Positions 25,984 through 33,278 of a stretch of 64,000 bases of DNA are shown here, one piece after another. Under the pieces are notes generated by a model, which was not told the DNA's origin, ran no database searches, and saw only the letters and a program-made list of their open reading frames with translations. Both the position numbers and the translations under genes were made by a program. The stretch is from Limnobacter alexandrii (GTDB lineage Bacteria > Pseudomonadota > Gammaproteobacteria > Burkholderiales > Burkholderiaceae_B), in contig NZ_SWKN01000010.1 of the NCBI RefSeq assembly GCF_005871185.1, positions 186,001 through 250,000 on the forward strand, written 5' to 3'. The number at the start of each line of letters is the position of its first letter. Position 1 is the first letter of the stretch.

Positions 25984-27555
25984 TTATTGACGAATCAAAT
26001 GATCAAATGCAGCCAGTGAGGCATTGGCACCTTCGCCCATGGCGATGATGATCTGCTTGTAAGGCGCTGTGGTGCAGTCGCCCGCAGCAAAAACACCTTC
26101 CATGCTGGTGTGGCCTTTGTGGTCCACCACGATTTCGCCGTGCTTGCTCAACTCCAGTGTGCCTTTCAGCCAGTCGGTGTTGGGCAGCAAACCAATTTGA
26201 ACAAAAATACCTTCCAACTCAACCTGCTTTACCTCGTCGGTGGCGCGGTCTTTGTAGCTAAGGCCGTACACCTTGGTGCCGTCGCCGTTTACCTCTGTGG
26301 TCAATGCGTTCAGAATCACTTTCACATTGGGCAGGCTGTACAGTTTTTTCTGCAAGACAGCGTCGGCTTTCAGCTTGGTGTCGAACTCGAACAGGGTCAC
26401 TTCTTTCACAATGCCAGCGAGGTCGATTGCAGCTTCAACGCCACTGTTGCCGCCGCCAATGACGGCCACGCGTTTGCCTTTGTACAGGGGGCCATCGCAG
26501 TGGGGGCAGTAAGCCACGCCCTTGTTGCGGTACTCGGCTTCGCCGGGTACATTCATTTCGCGCCAGCGTGCACCCGTGCTCAGAATGATGGTTTTGCTGG
26601 TCAGCTTCGCGCCGTTTTCCAGTTCAACTTCAACTTTGCCACCGGCGAGTTTCTGCAGGCCCTTGGCGCGTTGCAGGTTCATCACGTCGATGTCGTATTC
26701 TTTCACGTGCTGTTCCAGCGCAGCCACCAGTTTCGGGCCTTCAGTTTCTTTCACGGAAATGAAGTTTTCAATGCCCAGCGTGTCAAGCACCTGGCCACCA
26801 AAACGTTCGGTCAAAACACCGGTTTTTACGCCTTTGCGTGCGGCGTAAATTGCGGCTGCCGCGCCGGCTGGCCCACCACCCACAATCAGCACATCAAACT
26901 CGCCTTTGGCATTCAGTTTGGCAGCGTCTTTTTCTGCGGCGCCTGTGTCCAGCTTCGCAACAATTTCTTCCAAAGTCATGCGGCCGGAACCAAAGCTTTC
27001 ATTGCTGTTACCTTGGCTGCCTTGAAACACCGTGGGTACAGCCATTACCTTACGCTGTTCCACGAGTGGCTGGAACATGCCGCCATCAATCATGGTGTGG
27101 CTAAACGCCGGGTTCAATGCAGCAATGGTATTGAAGGCTTGTACTACGTCGGGGCAGTTGTGGCAGCTCAGCGAAATCACGGTTTCAAAATGGCCGCCAT
27201 TTGCAGGCGCTTGCAAGCCCTTAATTTGTTCGATGACATCAGCTTCCACCTTGGGTGGGTGGCCGCCCACATGCAGCAAACCGAGTAGCAATGATGTGAA
27301 TTCATGTCCCATGGGCAAACCGGCAAAACGCACGCGGCCCTCTTCGCCCTGTTTGGCGATCGAGAAGGAGGGGCGCAGGTTGTAGTCGCCGTCCAGGCGC
27401 ACAGATACCTGGTTTGAACACTCTGCGATTTCTTGCACCAGCTGTTCCATATCGCGTGCTTTGTCGCTGTTGTCGAGCGAGGCCACCAGTTCAATGGGGT
27501 GGCGCAGCATCTGCAGATAGGTCTTCAGTTGTTGTTTGATGTTTGCATCGAGCAT
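25984..27555 (-). CDS. ahpF: Alkyl hydroperoxide reductase subunit F
   Basis: 523 residues, full length. An N-terminal tandem thioredoxin-like domain carries Cys131-x-x-Cys134 (SLSCHNCPD). The flavoprotein part has the FAD motif [21 protein letters not shown] (about 222-242), the redox pair Cys350/Cys353 (AYCPHCDGP), the NADH motif [19 protein letters not shown] and the C-terminal [10 protein letters not shown]. It passes electrons from NADH to AhpC. It is the second gene after ahpC, 103 bases apart with a stem-loop between them. Confidence 0.97.
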   Translation of the reverse strand: MLDANIKQQLKTYLQMLRHPIELVASLDNSDKARDMEQLVQEIAECSNQVSVRLDGDYNLRPSFSIAKQGEEGRVRFAGLPMGHEFTSLLLGLLHVGGHPPKVEADVIEQIKGLQAPANGGHFETVISLSCHNCPDVVQAFNTIAALNPAFSHTMIDGGMFQPLVEQRKVMAVPTVFQGSQGNSNESFGSGRMTLEEIVAKLDTGAAEKDAAKLNAKGEFDVLIVGGGPAGAAAAIYAARKGVKTGVLTERFGGQVLDTLGIENFISVKETEGPKLVAALEQHVKEYDIDVMNLQRAKGLQKLAGGKVEVELENGAKLTSKTIILSTGARWREMNVPGEAEYRNKGVAYCPHCDGPLYKGKRVAVIGGGNSGVEAAIDLAGIVKEVTLFEFDTKLKADAVLQKKLYSLPNVKVILNALTTEVNGDGTKVYGLSYKDRATDEVKQVELEGIFVQIGLLPNTDWLKGTLELSKHGEIVVDHKGHTSMEGVFAAGDCTTAPYKQIIIAMGEGANASLAAFDHLIRQ

Positions 27556-27599
27556 GGGGTACTCCGAGGGGTGTTCGTCAAATGTGTTTGAACGTGGGG

Positions 27600-27620
27600 C
27601 CGCTCCCTTGTGGGGAGCGG
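27600..27620 (-). promoter_or_regulatory. Stem-loop in the ahpC-ahpF intergenic region
   Basis: CCGCTCCC (27600-27607) and GGGAGCGG (27613-27620) form an eight-base GC-rich stem with a five-base loop. No T-run follows in the minus direction, so it is more likely an mRNA processing or stabilising element that lets ahpC accumulate over ahpF than a true terminator. Confidence 0.5.
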
Positions 27621-27658
27621 TTTACTGCTAAAAATTCAAAGGTGATTTGAATTTAAAT

Positions 27659-28222
27659 TTAGATCTTGCCAACCAGGTCCAGTGAAGGAGTCAAAGCGGC
27701 GTCGCCTTCTTTCCACTTGGCTGGACAAGCCTGGCCTGGGTTCTTGGCGATGTATTGAGCGGCTTGAATCTTGCGCTTCAGTTCGGATGCGTCACGGCCA
27801 ATGCCCAGGTCGTGCACTTCCATCACTTTGATCACGCCCTGTGGGTCGAGTACGAATGTACCGCGCAGTGCCAGGCCTTCTTCTTCAATCATCACGCCGA
27901 AGTTGCGTGTGATTTGACCAGTGGGGTCACCGATCATTGGGAAGCGGATTTTGCCGATTGTTTCTGTGGCGTCAGCCCAAGCCTTGTGTGTGAAGTGTGT
28001 GTCTGTGGATACAGAGAACACTTCCACGCCCATGGCTTTCAGTTCTTCGTACTGGTCTGCCAGGTCGCCCAATTCAGTGGGGCACACGAACGTGAAGTCA
28101 GCAGGGTAGAAAAAGAACACAGACCACTTGCCCATTACGTCGGCTTCGGTCAGGTTGATTTCCTTGCCGTTCCAGTATGCAGTGGCTTTGAATGGCTTGA
28201 TTGTGGTGTTGATCAGAGACAT
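27659..28222 (-). CDS. ahpC: Alkyl hydroperoxide reductase subunit C (2-Cys peroxiredoxin)
   Basis: 187 residues, the usual length for AhpC. Peroxidatic Cys47 in [12 protein letters not shown] and resolving Cys166 in [14 protein letters not shown] are both present. The ribosome site is GGAGG before ATG 28222 (TTTTTGGAGGACTGCAA). It detoxifies hydrogen and organic peroxides, re-reduced by AhpF. The AT-rich upstream region (28223-28375) contains ATAA-N7-CTAT at 28326-28340, one LysR/OxyR-like half arrangement, too little to call an OxyR site. Confidence 0.97.
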   Translation of the reverse strand: MSLINTTIKPFKATAYWNGKEINLTEADVMGKWSVFFFYPADFTFVCPTELGDLADQYEELKAMGVEVFSVSTDTHFTHKAWADATETIGKIRFPMIGDPTGQITRNFGVMIEEEGLALRGTFVLDPQGVIKVMEVHDLGIGRDASELKRKIQAAQYIAKNPGQACPAKWKEGDAALTPSLDLVGKI

Positions 28223-28375
28223 TTGCAGTCCTCCAAAAAGTTAATGAACAGTTAGTAATTTAAATTCAAAGCAATTTTAACCAAAATTTTGTGCGATTGC
28301 AAAATATTATTGGAAAAATTCTAGAATAAATTTTCACTATCGTTCAGTGAACTTTTTATTGTTTGCTGCAAGTGA

Positions 28376-28657
28376 TTAATGCAAAAGGGAATGTGTGAAG
28401 CAATCACATTCCATTCCGCACGCCTGACCGATGTCTTTCCACGACTTTTCAATGTTTGCAACGACCGCGCAGAAGTTGGAATCAATTTCGGAGTGCTGTT
28501 TCAGCAGGTTCAGGTTGTTGATTATTTTGCGAATTAACAGATGTCGGCTTTTGCTGGCGGGGTGGTGTGGATCAAGGCTGGATTGAGCCCATGCCGACAT
28601 TAAAGAGAATGTGGCCGCAATAATGGCGTTCGGATTGTGCGTTGCGGAAAGTTTCAT
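28376..28657 (-). CDS. Small secreted four-cysteine protein, Fur-box associated
   Basis: 93 residues from ATG 28657; a TTG three codons earlier is an alternative start. A signal peptide (NAIIAATFSLMSAWA, cleavage about 24/25) is followed by a helical body and cysteines at 63, 80, 84 and 86, the last three clustered as CGMECDC. It is divergent from the sigma/anti-sigma hybrid with a Fur-box-like site between. I do not recognise a family; a metal- or disulfide-bearing periplasmic protein induced by iron limitation is the inference. Confidence 0.65.
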   Translation of the reverse strand: MKLSATHNPNAIIAATFSLMSAWAQSSLDPHHPASKSRHLLIRKIINNLNLLKQHSEIDSNFCAVVANIEKSWKDIGQACGMECDCFTHSLLH

Positions 28658-28716
28658 GGCGTGCAATCAATGTGAACAACGCAACGATGTTGACAGCCGG
28701 GATTTATCTTGTCAAT

Positions 28717-28735
28717 ATAAACGATAATTATTCTC
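28717..28735. promoter_or_regulatory. Fur-box-like site between the small secreted protein and the sigma/anti-sigma hybrid
   Basis: ATAAACGATAATTATTCTC matches the Fur consensus at 13 of 19 positions; an overlapping register starting at GATAAT 28723 scores about the same. It is 59 bases from the minus-strand start and 38 bases from the hybrid gene start. Confidence 0.6.
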
Positions 28736-28773
28736 ATTTCATAATTTGTTTTATCGTTCAAGCGTGAACTTGC

Positions 28774-30093
28774 ATGCACTGTGACAGCAATCCCACCTTC
28801 CAGGAACAGGCGCTGGACCTTGAGTTCGTTCACTGCTATGGCAGTCATCTAGGCTGGCTGACCGCTTGGTTTCAACGTCGTTTAAGCTGTAACGGTCTGG
28901 CCTGCGAGTTGGCTCAAGATGTGTTCCTCAAGCTGTATGAGCAGCGGCAACAACTCACGGTCATTCGTGAGCCAAAGGCTTGGTTGGCCACGGTTGCCCA
29001 TGGTTTGTTGGTGAATCACTACCGGCGGGCAGATCTGGAGAAGGCTTATTTGACTGCCTTGGCATCGCACCCCTTTCAACATGCTCCGAGTCAGGAACAA
29101 AAAGCAGTTTTGTTTGAAATGCTGTTGGAGTTGGACCGATGTTTGGGCGAGTTGCCACAGAAGGTTCGCCAGGCATTTTTACTCGCCCAACTTGAGGGTA
29201 AAAAACAGGAAGACATTGCCAGTGAGTTGGGAGTTTCTCTGAGCATGGTGAAGAAGTACATGGCGCAGGCTCAGGAAAAATGTGCTGCCATTGACAAGTT
29301 GAGTGTTGAGCAGCGGGTGGTTTCTTCTCGTGCGCTCAACGCCATGCCTCGTCATGGTCGTCGGGCCTTGTTTAAATCTCTTGCTGTGTTGTTTGGCGCA
29401 ACTGGTTTGTTTTATGGGTATCGTCGAAGCGATTATTCCGCTGATATGGTGACGGCAAGAGGAGAAATACGAACACAGTTGCTGCAAGATGGCAGCGAAC
29501 TGACGCTCGATTCCGACAGCGCCGTGGAGATTGCATTTACAGCAACGCAGAATCTGATTGTCTTGCGCCGCGGCCGGGTTATGGTGCGCACCGCAGGTGA
29601 TGTTGGCTTTCAACAGCTGAAGCCCGTCGTCAAAACTCGCGAAGGGTATGCGCAAGCCTTGGGCACTGTGTTTTCTGTTGAGCAGAAAGCAAACACCACC
29701 CAAGTTGAAGTATTCGAAGAAAGGGTTCAATGGCGTCCCTTGCGCCAAGGCGAACCCCAAATTTTACAGGCTGGAGAACAGGCAGAGTTTGGTCCTCAAG
29801 GTGTGCTGTCGCATCAGTCGATTTCGCAAGCGCAGGCTGCGTGGGTACGTGGTTTGTATGTGGCCAATTCCGTGGATCTAAAAACCTGGGCTGCTGAAAT
29901 CAGTCGTTACCGGGCATCGCGCATTCATTGTGATTCAGCAGTTGCAAGTTGGCGCGTGTCTGGCACCTTTCCTCTGACCAAACCCGAGGTGGCGCTGGCC
30001 GCATTGCAAGACGCATTGCCAGTTCAATTGATTCACAACGAGCAACTGGCAGCAAGCCCGGTGCTCTTGGTGGCTCGCGATCGCAATGAATAA
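28774..30093 (+). CDS. ECF sigma factor / FecR anti-sigma hybrid protein (IutY-like)
   Basis: 439 residues in one uninterrupted frame. Residues 16-90 are sigma region 2 (CELAQDVFLKLYEQ; EPKAWLATVAHGLLVNHYRR), 115-168 are region 4 (VRQAFLLAQLEGKKQEDIASELGVSLSMVKKYM). A linker leads to a transmembrane helix (about 198-215), then a periplasmic FecR domain (about 225-345) with the self-cleavage motif ALGTVFSV (Gly297-Thr298) and a C-terminal STN-binding region (about 365-435). IutY of Pseudomonas putida is the known precedent for such a hybrid. The usual DUF4880 anti-sigma segment before the helix is very short here. The STN receptor follows 90 bases downstream. Confidence 0.93.
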   Translation: MHCDSNPTFQEQALDLEFVHCYGSHLGWLTAWFQRRLSCNGLACELAQDVFLKLYEQRQQLTVIREPKAWLATVAHGLLVNHYRRADLEKAYLTALASHPFQHAPSQEQKAVLFEMLLELDRCLGELPQKVRQAFLLAQLEGKKQEDIASELGVSLSMVKKYMAQAQEKCAAIDKLSVEQRVVSSRALNAMPRHGRRALFKSLAVLFGATGLFYGYRRSDYSADMVTARGEIRTQLLQDGSELTLDSDSAVEIAFTATQNLIVLRRGRVMVRTAGDVGFQQLKPVVKTREGYAQALGTVFSVEQKANTTQVEVFEERVQWRPLRQGEPQILQAGEQAEFGPQGVLSHQSISQAQAAWVRGLYVANSVDLKTWAAEISRYRASRIHCDSAVASWRVSGTFPLTKPEVALAALQDALPVQLIHNEQLAASPVLLVARDRNE

Positions 30094-30183
30094 TTTGTAA
30101 CTGTTTGCTGTACTTTTTTGTTTTTCGATTGGCCTATGAGTTGAACCTTTGTTTTAACTCATTTGATGAATTGGAAAAACTGT

Positions 30184-32556
30184 ATGTCTTCTTCATTCGC
30201 ATTTCCCCGCAAGCTATCCCCAGTGGTACTTGGTTTGCATCTGGCCATGGCCGGGGCGGGCGGGTTTTCATTGCTTGCCAGCACTGCGGTATTCGCCCAG
30301 CAAAGCGCCATCAATATTCCTGCTGGAGCTTTGTCAGAGTCTTTGAACATGCTGGCCGAGCGGCAAGGTGTGGTGTTGTCTTATGAGCCCTCACTAGTCA
30401 AGGGGCTTCGCAACACAGCATTGAGCGGGCAGTTGACCTTCGAACAGGCCGCCACGCAGTTGCTGGCAGGTACAGGTGTGGCTTTGCAGCCAACATCGAC
30501 CGGATATACCTTGGTTAAAAATTCTCCAACTGGCGCAGCCACCTTGAAGGCAGTGACTGTAACCGCCACAGGTGAACCTGCGTATGGCGCACCCGCGGCC
30601 GCGGGGTTCTCTGCAAAGAATGCAAAAATTGGCGTGCTTGGTGAGCGTTCGTTGCTGGAAACGCCGTTCTCCGTGAATGTGATTTCAAGTGAGCAACTCG
30701 AAAGCGCCGGTGTGAACAATCTCGCCAATTTGGTGCGGCTAGACCCCTCACTCACCAGTTCGTTTTCTGCGGTGGGTTACTACGATGCGGTTTCCATTCG
30801 TGGTTTAAGCCTGAATAACTGGACGAACTATTACAAAAACGGTTTGCTGTTTGCCAACCAGGCAAAAACCCCGTTTGAGAACATTGAACGCGTCGAAGTG
30901 ATGCGCGGTTTGACTGGTTTTCTGCAAGGTTTTGCAGCACCGGGTGGTGCAATCAATTACGTGACTGAACGCCCAACACCCACCTGGCAGCGAAAAGCTG
31001 AAATTGTGGTGGATGAATTTGGCACCTTGATGCCGGGTATTGATGTAGGTGGCCCATTGACGGAAGACGGTCGGGTGGGCATTCGTATTAACGCCGCCGG
31101 AGGGCAAGAAAACTATTTTGTAGATGAGGTTGAAACAGACCGCGGGTTTGCTTCTGTTGCACTTGATTGGCTTGCCACAGACAGGTTGACCATTCAACTG
31201 GATGCACAGGTGGACCAGCGTGAGGGTACCACCCAGCCCTCTTTGGAGCTCAATACCAACGGGCAGATTCCACAGGGTGTTGACCCATCGCGTTACCTGG
31301 GGCAACCCTGGGCCACGTATGACACGCTGACCCGTGAGTATGCGCTGGCTGCTGATTTCAGGATCAATGAACAGTGGAAAGCGTCGTTCAAGATCAATGA
31401 TGCACACCTGTATCGCGACGACTTCAGCGCGAATATCGGGAATATTCAACCCAATGGCGATTTTGATATTCAGGAGTACAAATCGATCGGTGAAGTGCGT
31501 GATTCCCGGAATATGGAAGTGGCTGTTTATGGCGACTTCAAATTCGGTGCAACGCGCCATGAAGTGGCAGCGGGTTACACGCAGCGTAAACTTGCGGCTG
31601 TTTTTGGTAACAGTGTATTCAGATCCGTGGGAACTTCGAATTTATACAACCACGTGATCATTGCCGATCCGGGCGGTGTGCCGGGCGAGCCAAGACTGGC
31701 TATCTTGAATCGCGACAAAGGTGTGTTTGTTTCCGACTTCATGACCTTCAACGAGCAATGGCAGGCCTTGGTGGGACTGCGCAGCTCGGAAGTTGAATTT
31801 TTCTCGGTTTTCAGCCCGACCGTGTATGAAGATACTGTGACCACACCCACCTTGGCCCTGATTTACAAACCGGTGCCAAGCACCTCAATTTACGCAAGTT
31901 ATGTGGAAGGTTTGGAGCAGGGTGGTACCGCACCCAACAATGCAAACAATCGCAACGAGCAATTGGAGCCAGTCACAGCCGAGCAAACTGAAATCGGTGT
32001 GAAAACCGAGTGGTTCAATGGCAAGCTGATCACGACTGCGGCCTTGTTTGAAACAGAAGTACCGCTGAGTTATCTGGACCAGACCAGCAATGTGTTTGGG
32101 TATTTTGGGACTCGCCGCCACCGTGGTATCGAACTGACTGGTACCGGGGAAATTTGGGAAGGCGGGCGCATCAATGCCGGTTTGGTGGCGCTGGATGCGA
32201 AAGCATTGAATACGGGTACGGCAGCCAACGACAATAAGGTGCCTCAAGGTGTGGCAGAACGGCAGGCTACTTTGTGGTTGGATCAGAAAACAGGTGTTCA
32301 GGGCTTGTCTGTTCAGTTTGGTCTGCGTCACTCAGGTGAACGTGCCGTGAATCCAAGCAATAGCGTGTTCGTTCCCGCGTGGACCGTGGCTGATGCCGGT
32401 GTGCGTTATTCAACCAAACTGGCTGGAAAGAATGTTGATTTAGGCCTCTTGGAGCAAAATCTGACTGACAAAACCTACATCAATGAAACCGGCTTTGGTT
32501 CGCTTTATTTCGGCAGTACACGCGCAACCAGTTTGACAGCCAGTTTCGAGTTTTAA
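30184..32556 (+). CDS. TonB-dependent siderophore receptor with STN domain, partner of the hybrid regulator
   Basis: 790 residues from ATG 30184 (weak GGAA ribosome site); ATG 30166 would add six residues. A signal peptide ends at STAVFA; the STN domain spans about 35-110 (INIPAGALSESLNMLAERQG to GVALQPTSTGYTLV). The TonB-box region is KAVTVTATGE, followed by a plug (ERSLLETPFSVNVISSEQLE; NIERVEVMRGLTGFLQG) and a barrel with terminal Phe (LTASFEF). The upstream hybrid makes it a signalling receptor. The substrate is not evident; aerobactin-type specificity is only suggested by the IutY analogy. Its stop overlaps the TetR stop. Confidence 0.92.
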   Translation: MSSSFAFPRKLSPVVLGLHLAMAGAGGFSLLASTAVFAQQSAINIPAGALSESLNMLAERQGVVLSYEPSLVKGLRNTALSGQLTFEQAATQLLAGTGVALQPTSTGYTLVKNSPTGAATLKAVTVTATGEPAYGAPAAAGFSAKNAKIGVLGERSLLETPFSVNVISSEQLESAGVNNLANLVRLDPSLTSSFSAVGYYDAVSIRGLSLNNWTNYYKNGLLFANQAKTPFENIERVEVMRGLTGFLQGFAAPGGAINYVTERPTPTWQRKAEIVVDEFGTLMPGIDVGGPLTEDGRVGIRINAAGGQENYFVDEVETDRGFASVALDWLATDRLTIQLDAQVDQREGTTQPSLELNTNGQIPQGVDPSRYLGQPWATYDTLTREYALAADFRINEQWKASFKINDAHLYRDDFSANIGNIQPNGDFDIQEYKSIGEVRDSRNMEVAVYGDFKFGATRHEVAAGYTQRKLAAVFGNSVFRSVGTSNLYNHVIIADPGGVPGEPRLAILNRDKGVFVSDFMTFNEQWQALVGLRSSEVEFFSVFSPTVYEDTVTTPTLALIYKPVPSTSIYASYVEGLEQGGTAPNNANNRNEQLEPVTAEQTEIGVKTEWFNGKLITTAALFETEVPLSYLDQTSNVFGYFGTRRHRGIELTGTGEIWEGGRINAGLVALDAKALNTGTAANDNKVPQGVAERQATLWLDQKTGVQGLSVQFGLRHSGERAVNPSNSVFVPAWTVADAGVRYSTKLAGKNVDLGLLEQNLTDKTYINETGFGSLYFGSTRATSLTASFEF

Positions 32557-33152
32557 GCCTCGTATTTGTTCAGCCCCGCCCAAAGCAGATTGAACATGGT
32601 GTTCACCACCGTGGCTTTGGGTACCAGGGGCTGGCTTAGCCACCACTTCGCCAACTGTTCCCCCGCGCCCGACAAGGCGTGGGCGGTGGCTGTAATTTCC
32701 TCCTCTGAAACTACGCCTTTCAAATCGCCAAGCAGCAAAGCAATTCGATTCACCGTGTCAAAACGCAATTGGCTTGCAGCCTGTGCCGCAGGGCCGGCCA
32801 CTGCTGCGCCGCTGTCATAAAGAAAGCGAAACGCATCACGCTCACATTCAACAAATTCAAAATAACCTTCAATACCACCGCGCAAACGACCCTTCAATCC
32901 CTCGCCTTTCAAGGCATGCTCGATGATGTAGGCGTTGAGCACCTCACGTGCTTTTTGCAGGCAGGCCAAGTACACGCCGTCTTTGTTGCCAAACAGTTTG
33001 TACACCACAGGGCGGGTTACGCCAGCAGCCTTGGCAATGTCTTCCATAGCCGTGCCTTGGTAGCCGCGTTCCACAAACATCCTCTGTGCAACTTCCAGCA
33101 GTTGACGCTCCCGGTCCTCAGGTTTCATGCGGGTTTGAACTGGTTTTAACAT
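32553..33152 (-). CDS. TetR-family transcriptional regulator
   Basis: 199 residues. The N-terminal helix-turn-helix (about 12-60, RQLLEVAQRMFVERGYQGTA and MEDIAKAAGVTRPVVYKLFGNK) is canonical. The C-terminal ligand domain is helical with no specific motif. It is divergent from the lipoprotein hydrolase gene, with the palindrome GTTACAGTAATGTAAC between them, so it probably represses itself and that gene; its ligand may be a lipid or acyl product, by context only. It ends convergently into the receptor gene with a four-base stop overlap. Confidence 0.92.
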   Translation of the reverse strand: MLKPVQTRMKPEDRERQLLEVAQRMFVERGYQGTAMEDIAKAAGVTRPVVYKLFGNKDGVYLACLQKAREVLNAYIIEHALKGEGLKGRLRGGIEGYFEFVECERDAFRFLYDSGAAVAGPAAQAASQLRFDTVNRIALLLGDLKGVVSEEEITATAHALSGAGEQLAKWWLSQPLVPKATVVNTMFNLLWAGLNKYEA

Positions 33153-33221
33153 TTTTAACTCGTTGAATTTGCAATGGAAAAACTACACTAGACGTATTAC
33201 AACTTCATAAACTAATCTTTG

Positions 33222-33237
33222 GTTACAGTAATGTAAC
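33222..33237. promoter_or_regulatory. Candidate TetR operator
   Basis: GTTACA (33222-33227) and TGTAAC (33232-33237) form a perfect dyad with a four-base spacer in the 126-base region between the TetR gene and the lipoprotein hydrolase gene. TTAC/GTAA half-sites are common for this regulator family. Confidence 0.6.
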
Positions 33238-33278
33238 TTAAGGGTCGAACACAAGGCCCCACGCACAAAGAGAGAGAC

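Noticed and set aside
26110-27288. A 392-codon plus-strand open frame opposite ahpF
   Set aside because: It is the complement of a well-conserved AhpF sequence; its composition (His, Asn, Phe, Cys-rich) is typical of shadow frames.
28326-28340. OxyR site before ahpC
   Set aside because: Only one ATAA-N7-CTAT half arrangement is visible; the other two quarter-sites are missing.
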